Source: Prostheceraeus crozeri (Eukaryota; Platyhelminthes; Polycladida; Euryleptidae). Taken from it: a stretch of 64,000 nucleotides of DNA. A program made the translations under genes and the position numbers. Position 1 is the stretch's first letter. Each line of letters opens with the position of its first letter. Under the pieces are notes generated by a model. That model was not told the DNA's origin. It ran no database searches and saw nothing but the letters and a program-made list of their open reading frames with translations. The stretch lies in the NCBI GenBank assembly GCA_907163375.1, contig CAJQUW010008951.1, positions 250,501 to 314,500 on the forward strand, in the 5' to 3' direction. Positions 1-12,670 of the stretch are shown here, piece by piece.

Positions 1-292
1 TCGGTAAAGAAACTTTCAATGTGTTTATTCCAGAAAAGCGCCAGGTTTCTTAGCCGTTTGAAGAAGAAATTATCCAATAATTAGACTTTCTATCGGTGAA
101 TTCTTCAGATGTTCTTACAAACAGGACACCAACCACTTTCAATTATGACCTTGTGAACCAATTTTTAATTCACTATGCAATATTGAAAAATTGGAAACTA
201 GTTGTCAGTGACTGCTACAAATAGACACACTATGTTAATCCATGGAATAGTAGGCTATTTCACATGAAACAATGCCGCCATCTCACTTGCAA

Positions 293-440
293 AAAAACGG
301 TCTCTCCCTTTGCTTCGACACGTAGTGTTTATTTTTGTAAATGACAATAAAAACCCGACGCGTTTCGTCCTGTAGACAGTGTCAAGGGTGCTGGCCAGAA
401 ATAAACACTACGTGTCGAAACAAAGGGAGAGACCGTTTTT
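293..440. repeat. Snap-back inverted repeat
   Basis: The arms at 293-336 and 397-440 are inverted copies of each other and match at 42 of 44 positions by hand. The 60-nt spacer carries, on the minus strand, a decayed hammerhead-like core. The layout resembles the end structures of Penelope-like elements, where a tail copy is found inverted. No coding remnant lies within 1 kb, so the element type is inference. Confidence 0.7.
354..388 (-). ncRNA. Decayed hammerhead ribozyme-like motif
   Basis: On the minus strand, a 3-bp helix (GUC with GAC, loop UACAG) is followed by GAA, the 6-nt palindrome ACGCGU, C, and then GGG, which can pair with the CCC just upstream. This is the order stem II, GAA, stem III, cleavage base, stem I of a type I hammerhead. 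The first core segment reads CUUGACA instead of CUGANGA, so the motif is probably inactive. It shares the palindromic stem III with the motifs at 16.72 and 25.78 kb. Confidence 0.35.
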
Positions 441-2202
441 CTTTTTGAAACAATCCTTATACCACTACATTAATCCCGGGATTCATCAAAATCACGGGAT
501 TTCGGGTTTATAAAAATCCCACGATTGTGATCTCTCTTGGTCATTTTAATGACGTAAACTGTGTTCCTAAGTCTTAAAGACACCATTCAAATGCTGTATG
601 TATTCACTTGATTCATTTTTTATCCGTCAATTAGCTAAATGCCTTTTGCGCAATAATGATAACACTTTTCACTGAATTATCATGACATAGGCTACTATAG
701 CATATTACCTTGGTAGCATAATATGATGATATTATCATCATGAAGAAATGCAGACAAAAGAGCCTTAGTTCTTATGAAGTAGCATAATACACATTATCTC
801 AGAAGTCGAAGGCGGCTTTACAAACCCTTAGCATATTGCAATGAAAGGTTTGAATGCGTGTACAGGGTATGTCACTCAAAGCCAAGAAAAAGTTTAGAAT
901 TTTTTAATGCAACTTGGAGGTGCATCAAGTTATGTGTTGGCGATCATTAAATGGGAGAGATAAAAGCAATAGTGTGCTGATTCATTTATTCAAAATTAAC
1001 GATAATGTCTTTTTATCCCCTGATCGACGTCGTAAATTAGTTGCATCTGATGTTGAGTTTCCGATACGGTGATAGAAAAAGTGAGGTGAGTCTATCACAG
1101 CTATTAGTTTCTCACGTGAGGAATATCACAGACGCCAAAACGATGGTTTATGACGAAATGCAATTAAGTCCGGACCATTGATTTTATGCTGGTTTGAGCA
1201 AAATGTCCTTTTTCTTCTGAAAAAAATTGTAATGAAGAATACAAGAGCCATTACCGTGAAAAATTCCGATAAATTCAATAATGAAATGGGACATGCCATG
1301 AACGTTCTCAGAAAGTGCAGTATTATCTGTAGAAGCTTAGTTCCGCGCTTAAATTGCAAAATGGTTAGTTGACGTTTGAATGCGAATATTATCCCATACC
1401 ATTTATCAATCAGGGCCAGTCAATATCGGCAATATTGACAAATTACTCAAGTTAGGCACTAATCAATGCTAAAAAATGCAGCAGCTGTAGATTCTATCCG
1501 TATGGCTGGGCATGCTGTACTGCTTGTAAATAACTGATTTCAAATGATATTCTAGATAAAGCGAAATAAGAATAATCGCGAATCTTTACAAAGAACTACT
1601 CTAACAAATTAGCCACATACATGTAGCCGACCATATGCAACAGGGATTCGGAGTGTCATCAGTTTTATAGGACTCCTAGTAGCCTAAGTAGCAGAAAAGC
1701 GTGACAATTACGTATCGGGTCTACTCTATGCGTTAAGCACCAACACCTATTCACATTATCCATGGCAGGCCTATCAATAATTGCGTTAGATATACATCGA
1801 CTATAATGCTGGATTGGGTTAAGTATAGGTCAAATCATGTTATATCACTCAATGTACATGTATGTGATTGTGTTAAGTGAACAAATATCAGTGAATCCGT
1901 ATTCCAACAAGTAGATCCACGAGCAATGTTGCAGAAAGACTTAATGCTTCAAATTTTGTTTTGGTATAACGTAAGTTTTGTATGTTGGTGGAAATATTCA
2001 TGTTTACACGCAGATTTAGCTTAGACATTTTGATATCGGCTTCACTGTTATCCGTACATTTAATCGGCACTTAAATGCAATGAGTCATGAACTCACAACA
2101 TAGTCCTATGCTTAGCACGGTGACACATAATGATCAGGTCATGGCATATTGGCAATTGGCAGAGGGATGCCTGTGCCGCGGGCTGCAACCAGGTGGAAAA
2201 TA
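441..2202. other. No gene recognised
   Basis: This is AT-rich sequence with only short, unrelated open frames on both strands. I saw no transposase or reverse transcriptase motif and no terminal repeat. Confidence 0.5.
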
Positions 2203-3543
2203 TGCAGGGTGAATGAAAATAGTTTGGCGGTATTCTCTCGCCATTCCTAATGCTAATTCACTGTAATGTTTTTATCTATACTTATCTCCCACCGGCGTCA
2301 ATCTATTTATTCATTCGGCAACCTATTAACTCGAATTGTTATTGTTTAGATTTCGAACGCTTTCAGGGATCAAAACGATCAATTAACTTGCAAATCATTC
2401 ATTTCTTTTCAATCATGGCAGAGTTAACTACTGAAGAGAAGGTCAACTTGATGTCTTCGGCTGTAACTTATAGCAGTGAGGAAAGCAGGAGACTGTTTGA
2501 AAAGTAATTTGGCAGCCCTCCCCCTCCAGTTTCCACTGTAAAATACTGGAAACAAAGATTTATTGAGACTGGCTCGGTCGACGAACGAAAACGAACAGGA
2601 AAAACATGCTCCGCGACTTCTTATGATAATAAAGACATGTTATTCAATTTGTGGAGGCAACTGATACAATATCTACTCGTGAAATGGCTGAACGTCTCTC
2701 CATGTCACAATTTTCTGCTTACAGAATTTTGAAGAAAAATTCCACGATTACAAGGCAGAAACGTCTCAATTATTATTGAAGGATGATGCAGATAGGAGAC
2801 TGGAATTTACCCATTTCATGCTTCTTCAACGCTATCAAAACGACCCGGTTTTTCTGCGAAAGATCAAATTCTTAGACGAGTGTGTCTTTGACTTGAACAG
2901 CAGATTTAATCATCAGAATGTTCACAAACCGGCGAGAGAAAACCCGCATTTCAAAATGGGTAGTCCTGGTAAAACCCAAACATTAACAGTCTGGGGTTGA
3001 ATTGGATATGGAGGAATCATCTCTTATGATGTATCCCGGAATGCAATGAACGGATCTCGATATTGTGAAGTACAGAACGAAAAAGTCATCCCGTGCTTTA
3101 CATCTGGCACTGGAAAACAATTGATCGGATGACAAACCTCCAGGAAGATGGATCGGAAGACGTGGACCAATCGTGCCCCCGAGAAGCCCTCATTTAACAG
3201 CATGTGACTTTTGGTTTTGGGCTCACTTGCGGAGCAAAATTTACGCACCTCCTGGCATCGTTTTTCCCAACCTGAATGTTCTTGGAAGAAGAATTGAGGA
3301 GGAAATGGCCAACATAAATCTTGAGATGTTTCGCCGCACAATGAACAACTTTCTCGAACGAATAAATCGCTGTCGTGAAGCAAATGGTGATTTGTTTAAG
3401 TGATGCTTCTGTGATATTACAATTGTGGAGCAAATTTGTTATTTGTATGAACAATCCGTGTCAGCAAATGTATATTCTTTTTCTATAATATTTCGTTTTC
3501 GGTATCTATTTTGTAACGCCAAACTATTCTCATTCACCCTGTA
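2203..3543 (+). mobile_element. DUF4817/DDE_3 (Tc1-mariner superfamily) transposon with inverted ends
   Basis: The left end (from 2205) and the right end (to 3541) are inverted repeats beginning CAGGGTGAATG. They stay alike for about 24 bp, with one difference in the hand alignment. The right end is followed by TA at 3542-3543; the left end is preceded by TG at 2203-2204, which looks like a mutated TA duplication. The 1.34-kb unit is the expected size for an IS630/Tc1/mariner transposon and contains a broken transposase in the same orientation. Confidence 0.85.
2415..3403 (+). pseudogene. Broken DUF4817/DDE_3 transposase
   Basis: The reading frame starts at ATG 2415 with an N-terminal domain (TTEEKVNLMSSAVTYSSEES, then a PPPPVSTVKYWKQRF region) typical of DUF4817 helix-turn-helix transposases. 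It breaks after about 30 codons and continues in other frames. The DDE_3 part is visible at 2776-3000, with DECVFDLNSRFNHQNVH and an ENPH motif followed by a VWG segment. The C-terminal part is at 3173-3403, with PPRSPHLTACDFWFWAHLRS and an IEEEMANINLEMFRRTMNN stretch. In the family, the enzyme cuts and pastes DNA with a DDE catalytic triad. Several frameshifts and stops make this copy inactive. The family is common in arthropods, which is one of the better clues to the host. Confidence 0.85.
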
Positions 3544-6480
3544 CATCTTAAAATCCTTCGACAGAGAGTTGATGGCTGATAACTGACTTTCAAATAACTG
3601 ACTTTCAAATTGACATCATGAAACGCTATCAATGACGAGGACCTAATAATTGATTTGTTCGAATTATAAGATTCTCGCATCGGAACTAGTCCTTGTATAC
3701 GGACGTTTGACAATGAAATCATCTGTCTTCATGACGTTCGAAAATATGACTATGGTTTCAAAACCGTGGAAAGAAAGACAGCAGCCACTTATCAATGCGC
3801 TGTACTTTTATTATGTGTATCCAATTGTCATCCCATCGGCTTTATTCTGACAATTTATTTCAATGCTCTCAACAAGAAATTCGCAAAACTTATAAATCAG
3901 CATCTTCAAGCGTAACTTACTTCAAAAAGATGAACTTTAAAGAGTATTTTTAGTATTTATTTTAGTTTCATACAATGAAGCACAGTGATCTATGAGAGGC
4001 GTCTACGCCACCCTTTTATATATAAATACATGTATAAGAGAGGCATGTACATGTAGTTTCGCAAGAATTACTTACTGGACTAGTTCTTTTTATACAGCGT
4101 GATGCTTTAATAAATATATTGTTCATCTTCGTCTAGCATACTTAAAGATTATGTGATTATTTCAAATAATTTGGCACATGTTTTTTCAGCAGAATCAAGA
4201 AGAGAACAAAAATTGCAATCAATATGTGCATCAATGATGCGAAAAGCAAGACGTTCTACTTGAAGGAGATCATGTAGCAAGTACTTAGGAGCGTCACAGA
4301 AACAACGAAATGCCCATAAAAGAATATATCGAATTAAGACATAGTAACAAGTCAGTTTAAGTGAAGAATCAACACTGTATACTGACTACATCTTTCCACC
4401 TTCATGAGTCAGTCGGCACTCCAGGTGTCTGTTCCATGGTATCGTGAAATTCTTTCACTTAACAGCATTAAGAGTTAGTATCGAGAGTCATACTTGTTGA
4501 GTTATATACTCGCACACGATTACATTGCATGTGTTTAGTTGCAACATCCCAATCAATACTCGTTAAACACACAGTACGAGTTTGTCATGAATACATGCTA
4601 ACTTAGGCTGAGTAATTCTTTAACCACTGTAACGTACCTCTGCGTCATTTATGAGTTTACACATGCTATAATAATAATAAAAATACAGTGCCTGTGAATC
4701 GATTTTCTTTGATATCTTACCCAATATTTCCAATCGAAAAACATCACCCTGCCTCAAAGAAGACAATTTGATAAATAGCCATTCAAAGGTCATTTGATAG
4801 CATTTCGGAATTTTAGAAGCCTTCTCAATTGCAGTGCAAACTCACGAAAATTCATAAAGTCAATCTACCCGTCCAAACTGTCATGACTATCATGTTTTGA
4901 GATAGATTTTTTGTTCACAGACAGACGCTGCAGAGCTGAAAACATCGATTGATTGAGCAGGGAACACAAAATCAAATTTTTAATACAAATTACTCAAGAT
5001 TATATTAGATTAAAAGTGCCTCTTAAATTCGATAGAAAACAGAATAAATGCAAATTTACGTTATTTTTATTAATTGATTTTGTGATTAACTGGTTGATCA
5101 CCATTTCATTTATCACGGTGGGGACCACCTGCAATATGACAGCTGAGTTTTTATCAGGTGTACCACATGGTTCTATCATTGGTAGGTAGGCACTAAAGCT
5201 ATCAGAAAATAGCAGATAAACGATTTACTTACTCTTTATTTTACAAATGTAGTTCTACTCTGCCTATTTCCACTTGTAATTTTGTATCACATTCAAATAG
5301 TCTACTTACATTTCCACTTATTGTATATGTACACCTACTTCATCAGCAAAGCTTCATCGAAAATCAATGATCACAAGTAGGAATCCCGCATTGGTCTCAG
5401 TTGATTCATAAAGACTCAGAATTTAAACATGCTTCCCGAGAAGTCAAAATGAAGTATGATTCATATTTTCTGACTTTGCAAAATAACAGGAATTGAATAA
5501 TTGTGACAAAGAATCTATTAATAATCATCATTTTTATCTTTTTGCCCTTTAGATGAATATTTGATCTTTGACTGAAAATTAATCAAGACCTGAACAGGTT
5601 CTTTATATAATACTTGCCAAATGTTGAGTGGTATCAATCATTCTCGTCAAAATTTATCAGCTAGTCAACCACGTTTCCTCATATGTGCCTAATATCAGAT
5701 AACTGTCTTCCTTCCAGCTGTTGGCGATGAGAACTTTGTGACAGTTTTGATCACTCATTTCAACGAAGCAAGTAGGATTTATTTGCGTACTTTATAAAAT
5801 GGTAAAGCCTTCAAGAGAGTAATGAAGTTTACAATTAGAAAACTTTACCATAGTGGCTATTTATAGCCAATCATTAGGTGATAAGACACCATATTTCAAA
5901 TTTACTATTGCTGTCTGATAGAAGTTCCTAGATGTGAACTCAATGACTTCATGACCTTCAATACCACATGTCGAACTTCGCATCGTGGGAATAGGGTGAT
6001 TGCTTTGGTGCAAATCAATTTAATGAAGTATTTTCTTATTAATAGTGATTTTCGGGGTTAGATAATCTGAAAAGATGGACTGAGGATAGGACTGAATTAG
6101 GACTGAATTTTGAATTTTTGAGAAAGCACCATACCTCATTTATCCTAAGCTCAATTCTATCATTCTTTTTCTGATCTGATATTTTCGAGTATCTAAACAA
6201 AATTCTCAGTAATCGTTTACTATGGACTTCAAATCGCTCAATCAAGAGTTTGCACTGTATGGAACAACGGGGAAATAAACGCCAGACATGGATAGTTTGA
6301 ATAATTATTTATTGACAATAAAAGATCGACCGAAAGAGAGTGCACTTTCTTCATTTCGAATGTATTTGTTACAAGGATGCACTAGAAGACAGACTGCCTG
6401 AATAGGAAAAGTTATTTCAACTAAGAGTTTGAGTCTATGGCACTAGACGTTTTATCGGATGCGGTTCAGAACAGACAGAT
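3544..6480. other. No gene recognised
   Basis: This is AT-rich non-coding sequence. A 15-bp unit (taactgactttcaaa) is directly duplicated at 3580-3609. No protein motif was recognised in any frame. Confidence 0.5.
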
Positions 6481-6499
6481 CGATTTATTTTTAGTATTT

Positions 6500-6930
6500 G
6501 ATAAATAACAATGCATTCGAAACATTTTCCTACATGGAAGAATTTTGTGCATGCATTGATAAGCTTTGAATTACAATGGATTTTTATCATTCTTCGGGTG
6601 CTGAACTCGTACCCAATAAACCTTAAAGAAGATTGATGAGGGACCACGTGCATGTCTAAATCATACAGGTTGAACATGAGAAAAGTATTGCTGTCGAAAT
6701 AGGTCTAATTGAATTGATGTCGAATATCACACAGTCCTATGCATACATTCGTGGCATATACATTGTATATGATGGTGCTTCACTTTATCGACAGATGGAT
6801 GAAATGATTCCCATGTCTTCTGACTCTGGATATAGACATTGATGGCACGACGTGTCGATGACTTGACCCCGTCGATGAAGTGAAGCACCATCATGTATGT
6901 TAAAATCCAGAAATTTTAGTGCTTTATGGA
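6500..6930 (+). repeat. Dispersed repeat family R1, copy 1
   Basis: The left part (about 6540-6677) is nearly identical to the reverse complement of 11221-11330. The right part (6678-6765, resuming after 6898) is nearly identical to the reverse complement of 9841-9925. The right part keeps an open stretch reading EKSIAVEIGLIELMSNIT, which is also open at 9.9 kb, so a coding origin is possible. I do not recognise the protein. The copy is interrupted by a small MITE at 6766-6897. Confidence 0.65.
6766..6897. mobile_element. Small TA-flanked MITE inserted in repeat R1
   Basis: The ends are inverted repeats (left TATATGATGGTGCTTCAC, right the reverse complement of TACATGATGGTGCTTCAC), alike over about 27 bp. 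Both ends carry TA, as expected for a mariner-type duplication. Comparison with the uninterrupted R1 copy at about 9.84 kb shows that R1 homology resumes after the right end (tgttaaaatccag), which supports an insertion of about 130 bp. Confidence 0.7.
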
Positions 6931-7284
6931 GTGATTCTTGTCTTTTGCATATTGTGGCCAAGATATAGGTCTATTGTCAATATTCAACACACCATTCGAT
7001 TGGTTTTCGTCTGCTCTAACCAAGTATGTCTATCACTTCAAGTTTCATACAAGTTTTTTGACATAAACAATCATTTAAATTTCAAAAACACCTCATGTTT
7101 GCTTGTCCACACGAAAGATGCACTTATTTGGAATGCTGTACAACAAAGAAAAGTAGCATATATTTAAGCGGACTTTGGCTCATGGAATCCCTAATGCCCT
7201 TGAATCAAAGAAATATCAAGAGTTTAGAAATCAGTCAAACTGAAATTGGAGCTAGGTAGACATATATAAAAATGTCCACTACTT

Positions 7285-7715
7285 TTTCCGTCATTTCATC
7301 GACGCCGTTTTCGTCATCACCTCGACGCCTCCAAATTTTGATTGACTGCATCAATTCAAACGAAACTGTGCATGTAGAATGCTGAACTGGTCGTGATTGA
7401 TAATCAAAAGTCGCTTAACGAATGGTCATTGATTTTGTATTGTTTGTCTTGAAAAATTTCATATTTTCTATAAAAATGTGACCACAATTCGTCGTCACAT
7501 CGACGGCTACTTATTGTGTTCTCCTAACCAGAAGAGATGCTTGGATTTAATATTTTTGTGATAAATAGCCTGCCCTAAGACTTCCATAATGGCATAATTG
7601 GATTTGTCATTCGACCCCTTGACTTTGTTCCATGCTTCAAAAATAGCACAAACTGTCATCATATCGACGCCACCGATATTATGATTTTCAGCGTCGATGT
7701 GATGATGGAAACTTA
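7285..7715. repeat. Cluster of GTCATCACATCGACG-like motifs
   Basis: Variants of a 15-17-nt word lie at about 7292, 7311, 7491 and 7656, and in inverse orientation at about 7694. The last two form a near-perfect palindrome of about 60 nt around 7656-7711. More copies occur at about 9633-9665, and related words lie in the MITE at 6766-6897. No gene is visible here. Confidence 0.5.
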
Positions 7716-7749
7716 ATTCGCCTTTAAATCTGCACTGCTTTGACACAAC

Positions 7750-9620
7750 ATCCTTGAACGATACTTGATGTCTTCACCCTCTTTTTATCTTTCAATCAAC
7801 GAGTCGCTTCTTTCAAAGGAGAAAGTGACAAAAGAAGGAATCGAATTATTGATCACAAACTCCGGTGCCGATTCTGATGATTTTTTACAGATGATCTAAA
7901 TAAGGTTTCAGAGTCTACGAATGGAATAACAATATGAGGATAACCGAAAGCACTGAGAGAGATCAGCAACTGTCATGGCAGCTGGTATTGAAAATTATAC
8001 GAGTAACTGACATTGTGACATTCGACCTTTTAGTAGGCTACCTAATTAATTTCATTACAATATATGCAACTGATATTTAGACTGCATCAAGGTCGATATT
8101 CTTTAAAAAGTCTCACATAGCCTATTTTAAGTCTAGACCATAGGAATCTCTTCAAGTATACAAGAAGGTTTGTACCTAGATTGAACTAATTTTATCAAAT
8201 CTCCATTGAAATTTATTAAAGAACACAACATAAGTTGTAATAATTTCAATACATTGCGAATATTTTTTTCATACTGCACTCAAATGCTATAGACCTCACT
8301 TTAGATTTTGTCAATCACTTCAGCAGGATTTTGATATTATGGATTAGATGCCACTGCTATGGGCCGATCATATAGAGATCACGATGATGTGATAGCAAAA
8401 TACTAGAGTGGGTTAATAGACCTATCTTGAATGGCAATATGAAGTATAACAATGAGCTTCAGCATGCGCATTGTACATTCTGTCATATTTTGCTGATGAA
8501 TACTATCTATGATTATTTAAACCTTTTGTGCATCTGTTAGGCTTACATGTACATGCACATGTCTTCCGTGTATGTTTTTGGAGAGGCTTAGACCTTTCAT
8601 GGAAGCAGATGTCTCATCAAGCACACTCAAATTCAAGTCTTTATTGATTCTTTATCATCACATTATTTTAAAAAATGTTAACAATTTTGTCGGCAGAGCT
8701 TTGATGAGTTTTATACGTTGAATGCTGTGCAGGTTTATCAGACCTATCACGAATCCGTCTTATAAAGCAATCACGCTACAAACGATCCATGAGATATAGG
8801 CTACTAAGACAAATCCTGAACAAAGCTTAAATTCCAACAATAAAGCAACCGAAAATTTATCCGAACAACCCTTAATATATTCTATAAAGTAATAACCCAA
8901 AACGTTTTTTCATTCTAAATCAACTTTCGCGGAAACCGCATGATAATAAGGCAGCAATTCGAAGTCGATGTGGCCTAAATGGATCCAATCTATATCCTAG
9001 TTATAGCACTTATTCATGGATATCCATACTCATCCTAAACTAAAACATGCAAACCCCATAACTTTAAAACTGAAACTTCAAAAATATGACTGTCAAAAGA
9101 ATCTCATGTAGTCTACCGGTATGACAACTTCCATAAATCCTGTAAATAAGATTAATTGAATATGCACTACAAACTCATTGTCAAGCATGAATAAATGCAT
9201 GCATGCCAGCATAAATCTACGTAAGGATGATGCCAGTGGAGACAGTTGTGTCCCACATTGTGTTTGATATTCATTTTAGTATATAGTTAATCATTTCAAG
9301 TAGGCCTATTCTAGGCCTACTCCATTTCATAATGCTGTAATGTGAATATAGGAGAATAGCCATAGAAAATGCAAGTTAATGCATTTATGATGACTTCAGC
9401 TATTAGAAACAGTACATGATAGCTAGAAACAGCTTCGAAATTGGAATTTAGAATCTTGTCTGTTGCAGGCTATTTGGGCCTACTTATTGCACTATAGGTC
9501 TAGATTGTCAGCTTTTGAATTCATCGTGAATACTGTGAGATGTCACATTGTGAGCATATGTCCTCAGCATGACTATTGAAGCAAAACAATGAATAAAAAC
9601 ATGCGCATGCATATGATATA
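7750..9620. other. No gene recognised
   Basis: This is AT-rich non-coding sequence with no recognisable transposon protein or terminal repeat. The word 'taggcctac' and close variants recur around 9300. Confidence 0.45.
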
Positions 9621-9739
9621 TTGACTTTTGTCATCACCGACGCATCAGCGTCATCACATCGACGGCCACATATCAGAAACTCGGCTACATATCTCCTAAT
9701 AGTAATTGGATTGTGATTTAGCACACATAATGTATCATC

Positions 9740-9964
9740 CTACAAGAACCAAATAAAACTATCAGGAGCAAACGAAATTAAAGTTTCGAGAATTTTTTTG
9801 AATGGAGAAAAAGTGGACCTCTTTTGCTGGATTTTACCATATATGCCACGAATGTATGCATAGGACTTTGTGATATTCGACATCAATTCAATTAGACCTA
9901 TTTCGGCAGCAATACTTTTCTCCGGTGGCGCCGCGTGCTCTGAGACCATAGGCCTTCGCTCCAT
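9740..9964 (-). repeat. Dispersed repeat family R1, copy 2, with 74-codon open frame
   Basis: On the minus strand a 74-codon frame contains EKSIAAEIGLIELMSNITKS followed by a basic stretch. The first part is preserved, with few changes, in R1 copy 1 at 6.7 kb. The protein is not recognised. Conservation between two copies suggests a former mobile-element coding region rather than a host gene, but this is inference. Confidence 0.45.
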
Positions 9965-11220
9965 AGTGGATTCCTATATTTCTGCAGCAGACAGCATGAA
10001 CTGCATACAATAATTAATTTGACGCTGTCTTAATTTCAGTGAATTTTCATACTGATGCCCACATGAATATTCAAGTCATGCTGACATGCATGACAACGGA
10101 ATTAAATGAAATTATGTGAGAAATAGAAACTAATAGTTAAATGAAAGTTACTCTAAAGTCCACAGACTACCCAATATTGACTATACTGCATGTGAATTAT
10201 GATTCACTGTGAGTCCTATGTGACAGCCTCTTTTTCTGAACAGTCTCATCAGCATGCAATCCTAACGCGACTCTTGGTTTCCTAAGATTTAAAGCGTCAA
10301 ATGACAATGAAAATACGATGTTGATTTCTCACTTGACGCTTGATAGCCTTGATCACTACAGAGAACATTGACTCTCGAGGAAGCTCTCGCTAACGCAAGA
10401 CTCTTGTGTTTATTATAGCTTGTCAATCACTTACATGTTTCAAAATTAGGGCTGCTGAAACGTTTTTGTGTTCCTCATATTCTATCCTTTGAGAGTGGTT
10501 TAGTTTTTATTTCAACACCATTAACTTCGTGTACGATGGTTAGAATTTTTCTGCATAATCCCTCGGACGACTGGCTGTTGTAGAAAATGACCCTATTGAT
10601 CGCCACCATAAACATAATATCACAAATACGCCTTCAATCATTGAATATCTTAGACTGAATCACATCAAATTAGGGAACCTTCATCGCTATCTCCTTTCAG
10701 CGGCTTCTAACCTTCCGATCCGACATTCAGCCGTTGGTGAACGCAGGCACAACGATTCAACGCGTCATCATCTTCTCCAAAATTTGGCGAAGCCACGAAT
10801 AGGGAAAATTTGCGCCTCTCTCTCTATCTGAATCTCAGAATTTATAAAAAGATCTTTTCTTGCATTGCTGCAATTTATATGCATCTGCTTTTCTATCTGC
10901 AGAAGACGAGTCTAACTATCGAGCTATGCGCACACGCTACACCTATCACACAAATCTCTGTGATTTGCTGTGAAGACATCCCTAGCTCATTGTGTGATTG
11001 CTTGAACATCCTCTAGTTAACAGCTGACAGCTGGTGCTCTGAACGTATCTGAGAGTAGTGACTTGAAACTGTAAAGTGTATGTAAAGTTGTAAACGTAAG
11101 ATGCTCTCAAAAACGAAAAAATGAAAACTATTTGAACCTTTGTTTTATGAGTGCAAATCTTTATATTTGGGTATGCGGCGAAGGCCTCGCAGGCACGGAG
11201 ACGACGCCACTGCTCTTCTC
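9965..11220. other. No gene recognised
   Basis: This is mostly AT-rich sequence with a mildly GC-richer patch near 10690-10800. The open frame at 10810-11016 has no recognisable domain. Confidence 0.4.
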
Positions 11221-11345
11221 ATATTCAACCTGCATGATTTAGACATGCACGTGGTCCCCATTAATCTTCTTTGAGGTTTATTGGGTAAGAGTTCAGCACC
11301 CGAAGAATGATAAAAATCCATTGTAATTCAAAGCATGTATCATAC
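11221..11345 (-). repeat. Dispersed repeat family R1, copy 3 (partial)
   Basis: This stretch matches the reverse complement of about 6540-6678 nearly base for base, with a handful of substitutions. It lacks the second half of R1 that is present at 6.7 and 9.9 kb. Confidence 0.65.
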
Positions 11346-12670
11346 ATGTGCATTGATAATCTAGCTTTCATAGTCAAGAGCCACCATGTATGGTGATCCT
11401 TATGACATTATGACCATGTTTAGTCTCAGGCTTAAACTAAAAACATTTGTTGCTATTTTAAAAAATGGGAAATTTGGTTTTGTCCTTTTGCATTCCTGAA
11501 TTTGAATGCATTCTGTCCGATTCTCGGGATTAAAAAAATAGCCTTGAATCTCATAATATACTATCAATGGTGTCCTCCTGATAAATAGAGTCAAAAATTT
11601 AAGAACCATATTGACGAGCATTGTAGGACGAGGCGAAGTGTCTATGACTGCTAATGAATTTAATTATAAAATTGCTCATGTCTGAGGACCCTATCTTCTG
11701 GCCAGGTGATCTAGCAATCTGCAATCTTTTATGATTTTTGATGATGTTATAATGTTGATGAATTAAAACATAAATGAATAACATTAGATATATACTTGAA
11801 ATGTAGTTTTCTAGCCGTTTGCAAAACTGAAAGTATTGCTTCAATTTTCTCATGCATAACTGTCAAGAATATCAAAAGCTCAATTTTCTCCATTTCTGCC
11901 GATTCAAAATCATACAATATCAACATTTTAAAAAGTTCAGTTAACAATTCAACTGCTTCGATCAAAAAAATTACTGGAAAATTGACAATACTCAGTCAAA
12001 CAAACGAAGGCAAAACTTATCAGTCTTATCAGAGGAAAATTGATGTCTGTTACAAAGGGAATAATAATGCAGATGTACGTAAACAGTTTCTTTTGAAGTT
12101 TATTCATTTACAATTATCGCTTGATTCTTAAATCGATGCAAAGTTGACGCTGCAGAATTCAAAGTTTTACTGGCGTTGAGAAATTAGCGTTTGTGATGTG
12201 TCTTGCGCATAACATATTCCATCTTATTTCCTTTCCCTATTTAATCGTTGAAAAGCAGTCTCACTTTTGATTTCGAATCCTGTAAAGCTTTAAAATCGGG
12301 CACAATCATATTCAAGGAATTCTTCATGTGTTTGATGTCTCTTAGAGATCGAGGTTGAACTGAACTCTCGTCGTCAATTGCATGATGACTTTCAAAGACA
12401 TGTGTGTTTACATGGGATCTATAGACTCCAATTCTAAAACTCCACTCAAATTTCCCCATGCTTCTTTCATTTTCGAATGATTGAAGCGTTTAACACAAAC
12501 GTATTAAAAAAAGAGTTTTAGACAGGTGGAGGTGTTCGCTTGTAGCTGTATGATTACGGCTGACACCAGTAGGCCTGTGATATGTTATAAAAGAGCATTT
12601 TATTAATTTGAATACATAAATAACTTGATAGGAAATAGCTTAGGCAACGAACCGCATTATTCCCATCCAT
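11346..12670. other. No gene recognised
   Basis: A 111-codon plus-strand frame at 11796-12131 overlaps similar-sized minus-strand frames. It has serine/asparagine/lysine-rich composition and no recognisable domain, so I do not call it a gene. Confidence 0.35.
11608..11650 (+). other. Decayed relative of the 42.66-kb hammerhead-like motif
   Basis: The stretch reads TTGACGA, then a spacer ending GTAGGAC, then GAGGCGAAGTGTC. This parallels the 42664-42696 motif segment by segment. The GAA core is not preserved, so I treat it as a diverged copy of the same repeat rather than a ribozyme. Confidence 0.25.

Noticed and set aside
11796-12131. 111-codon plus-strand frame as a gene
   Set aside because: Low-complexity residue composition, overlapping frames of similar size on the other strand, no domain and no flanking signals.
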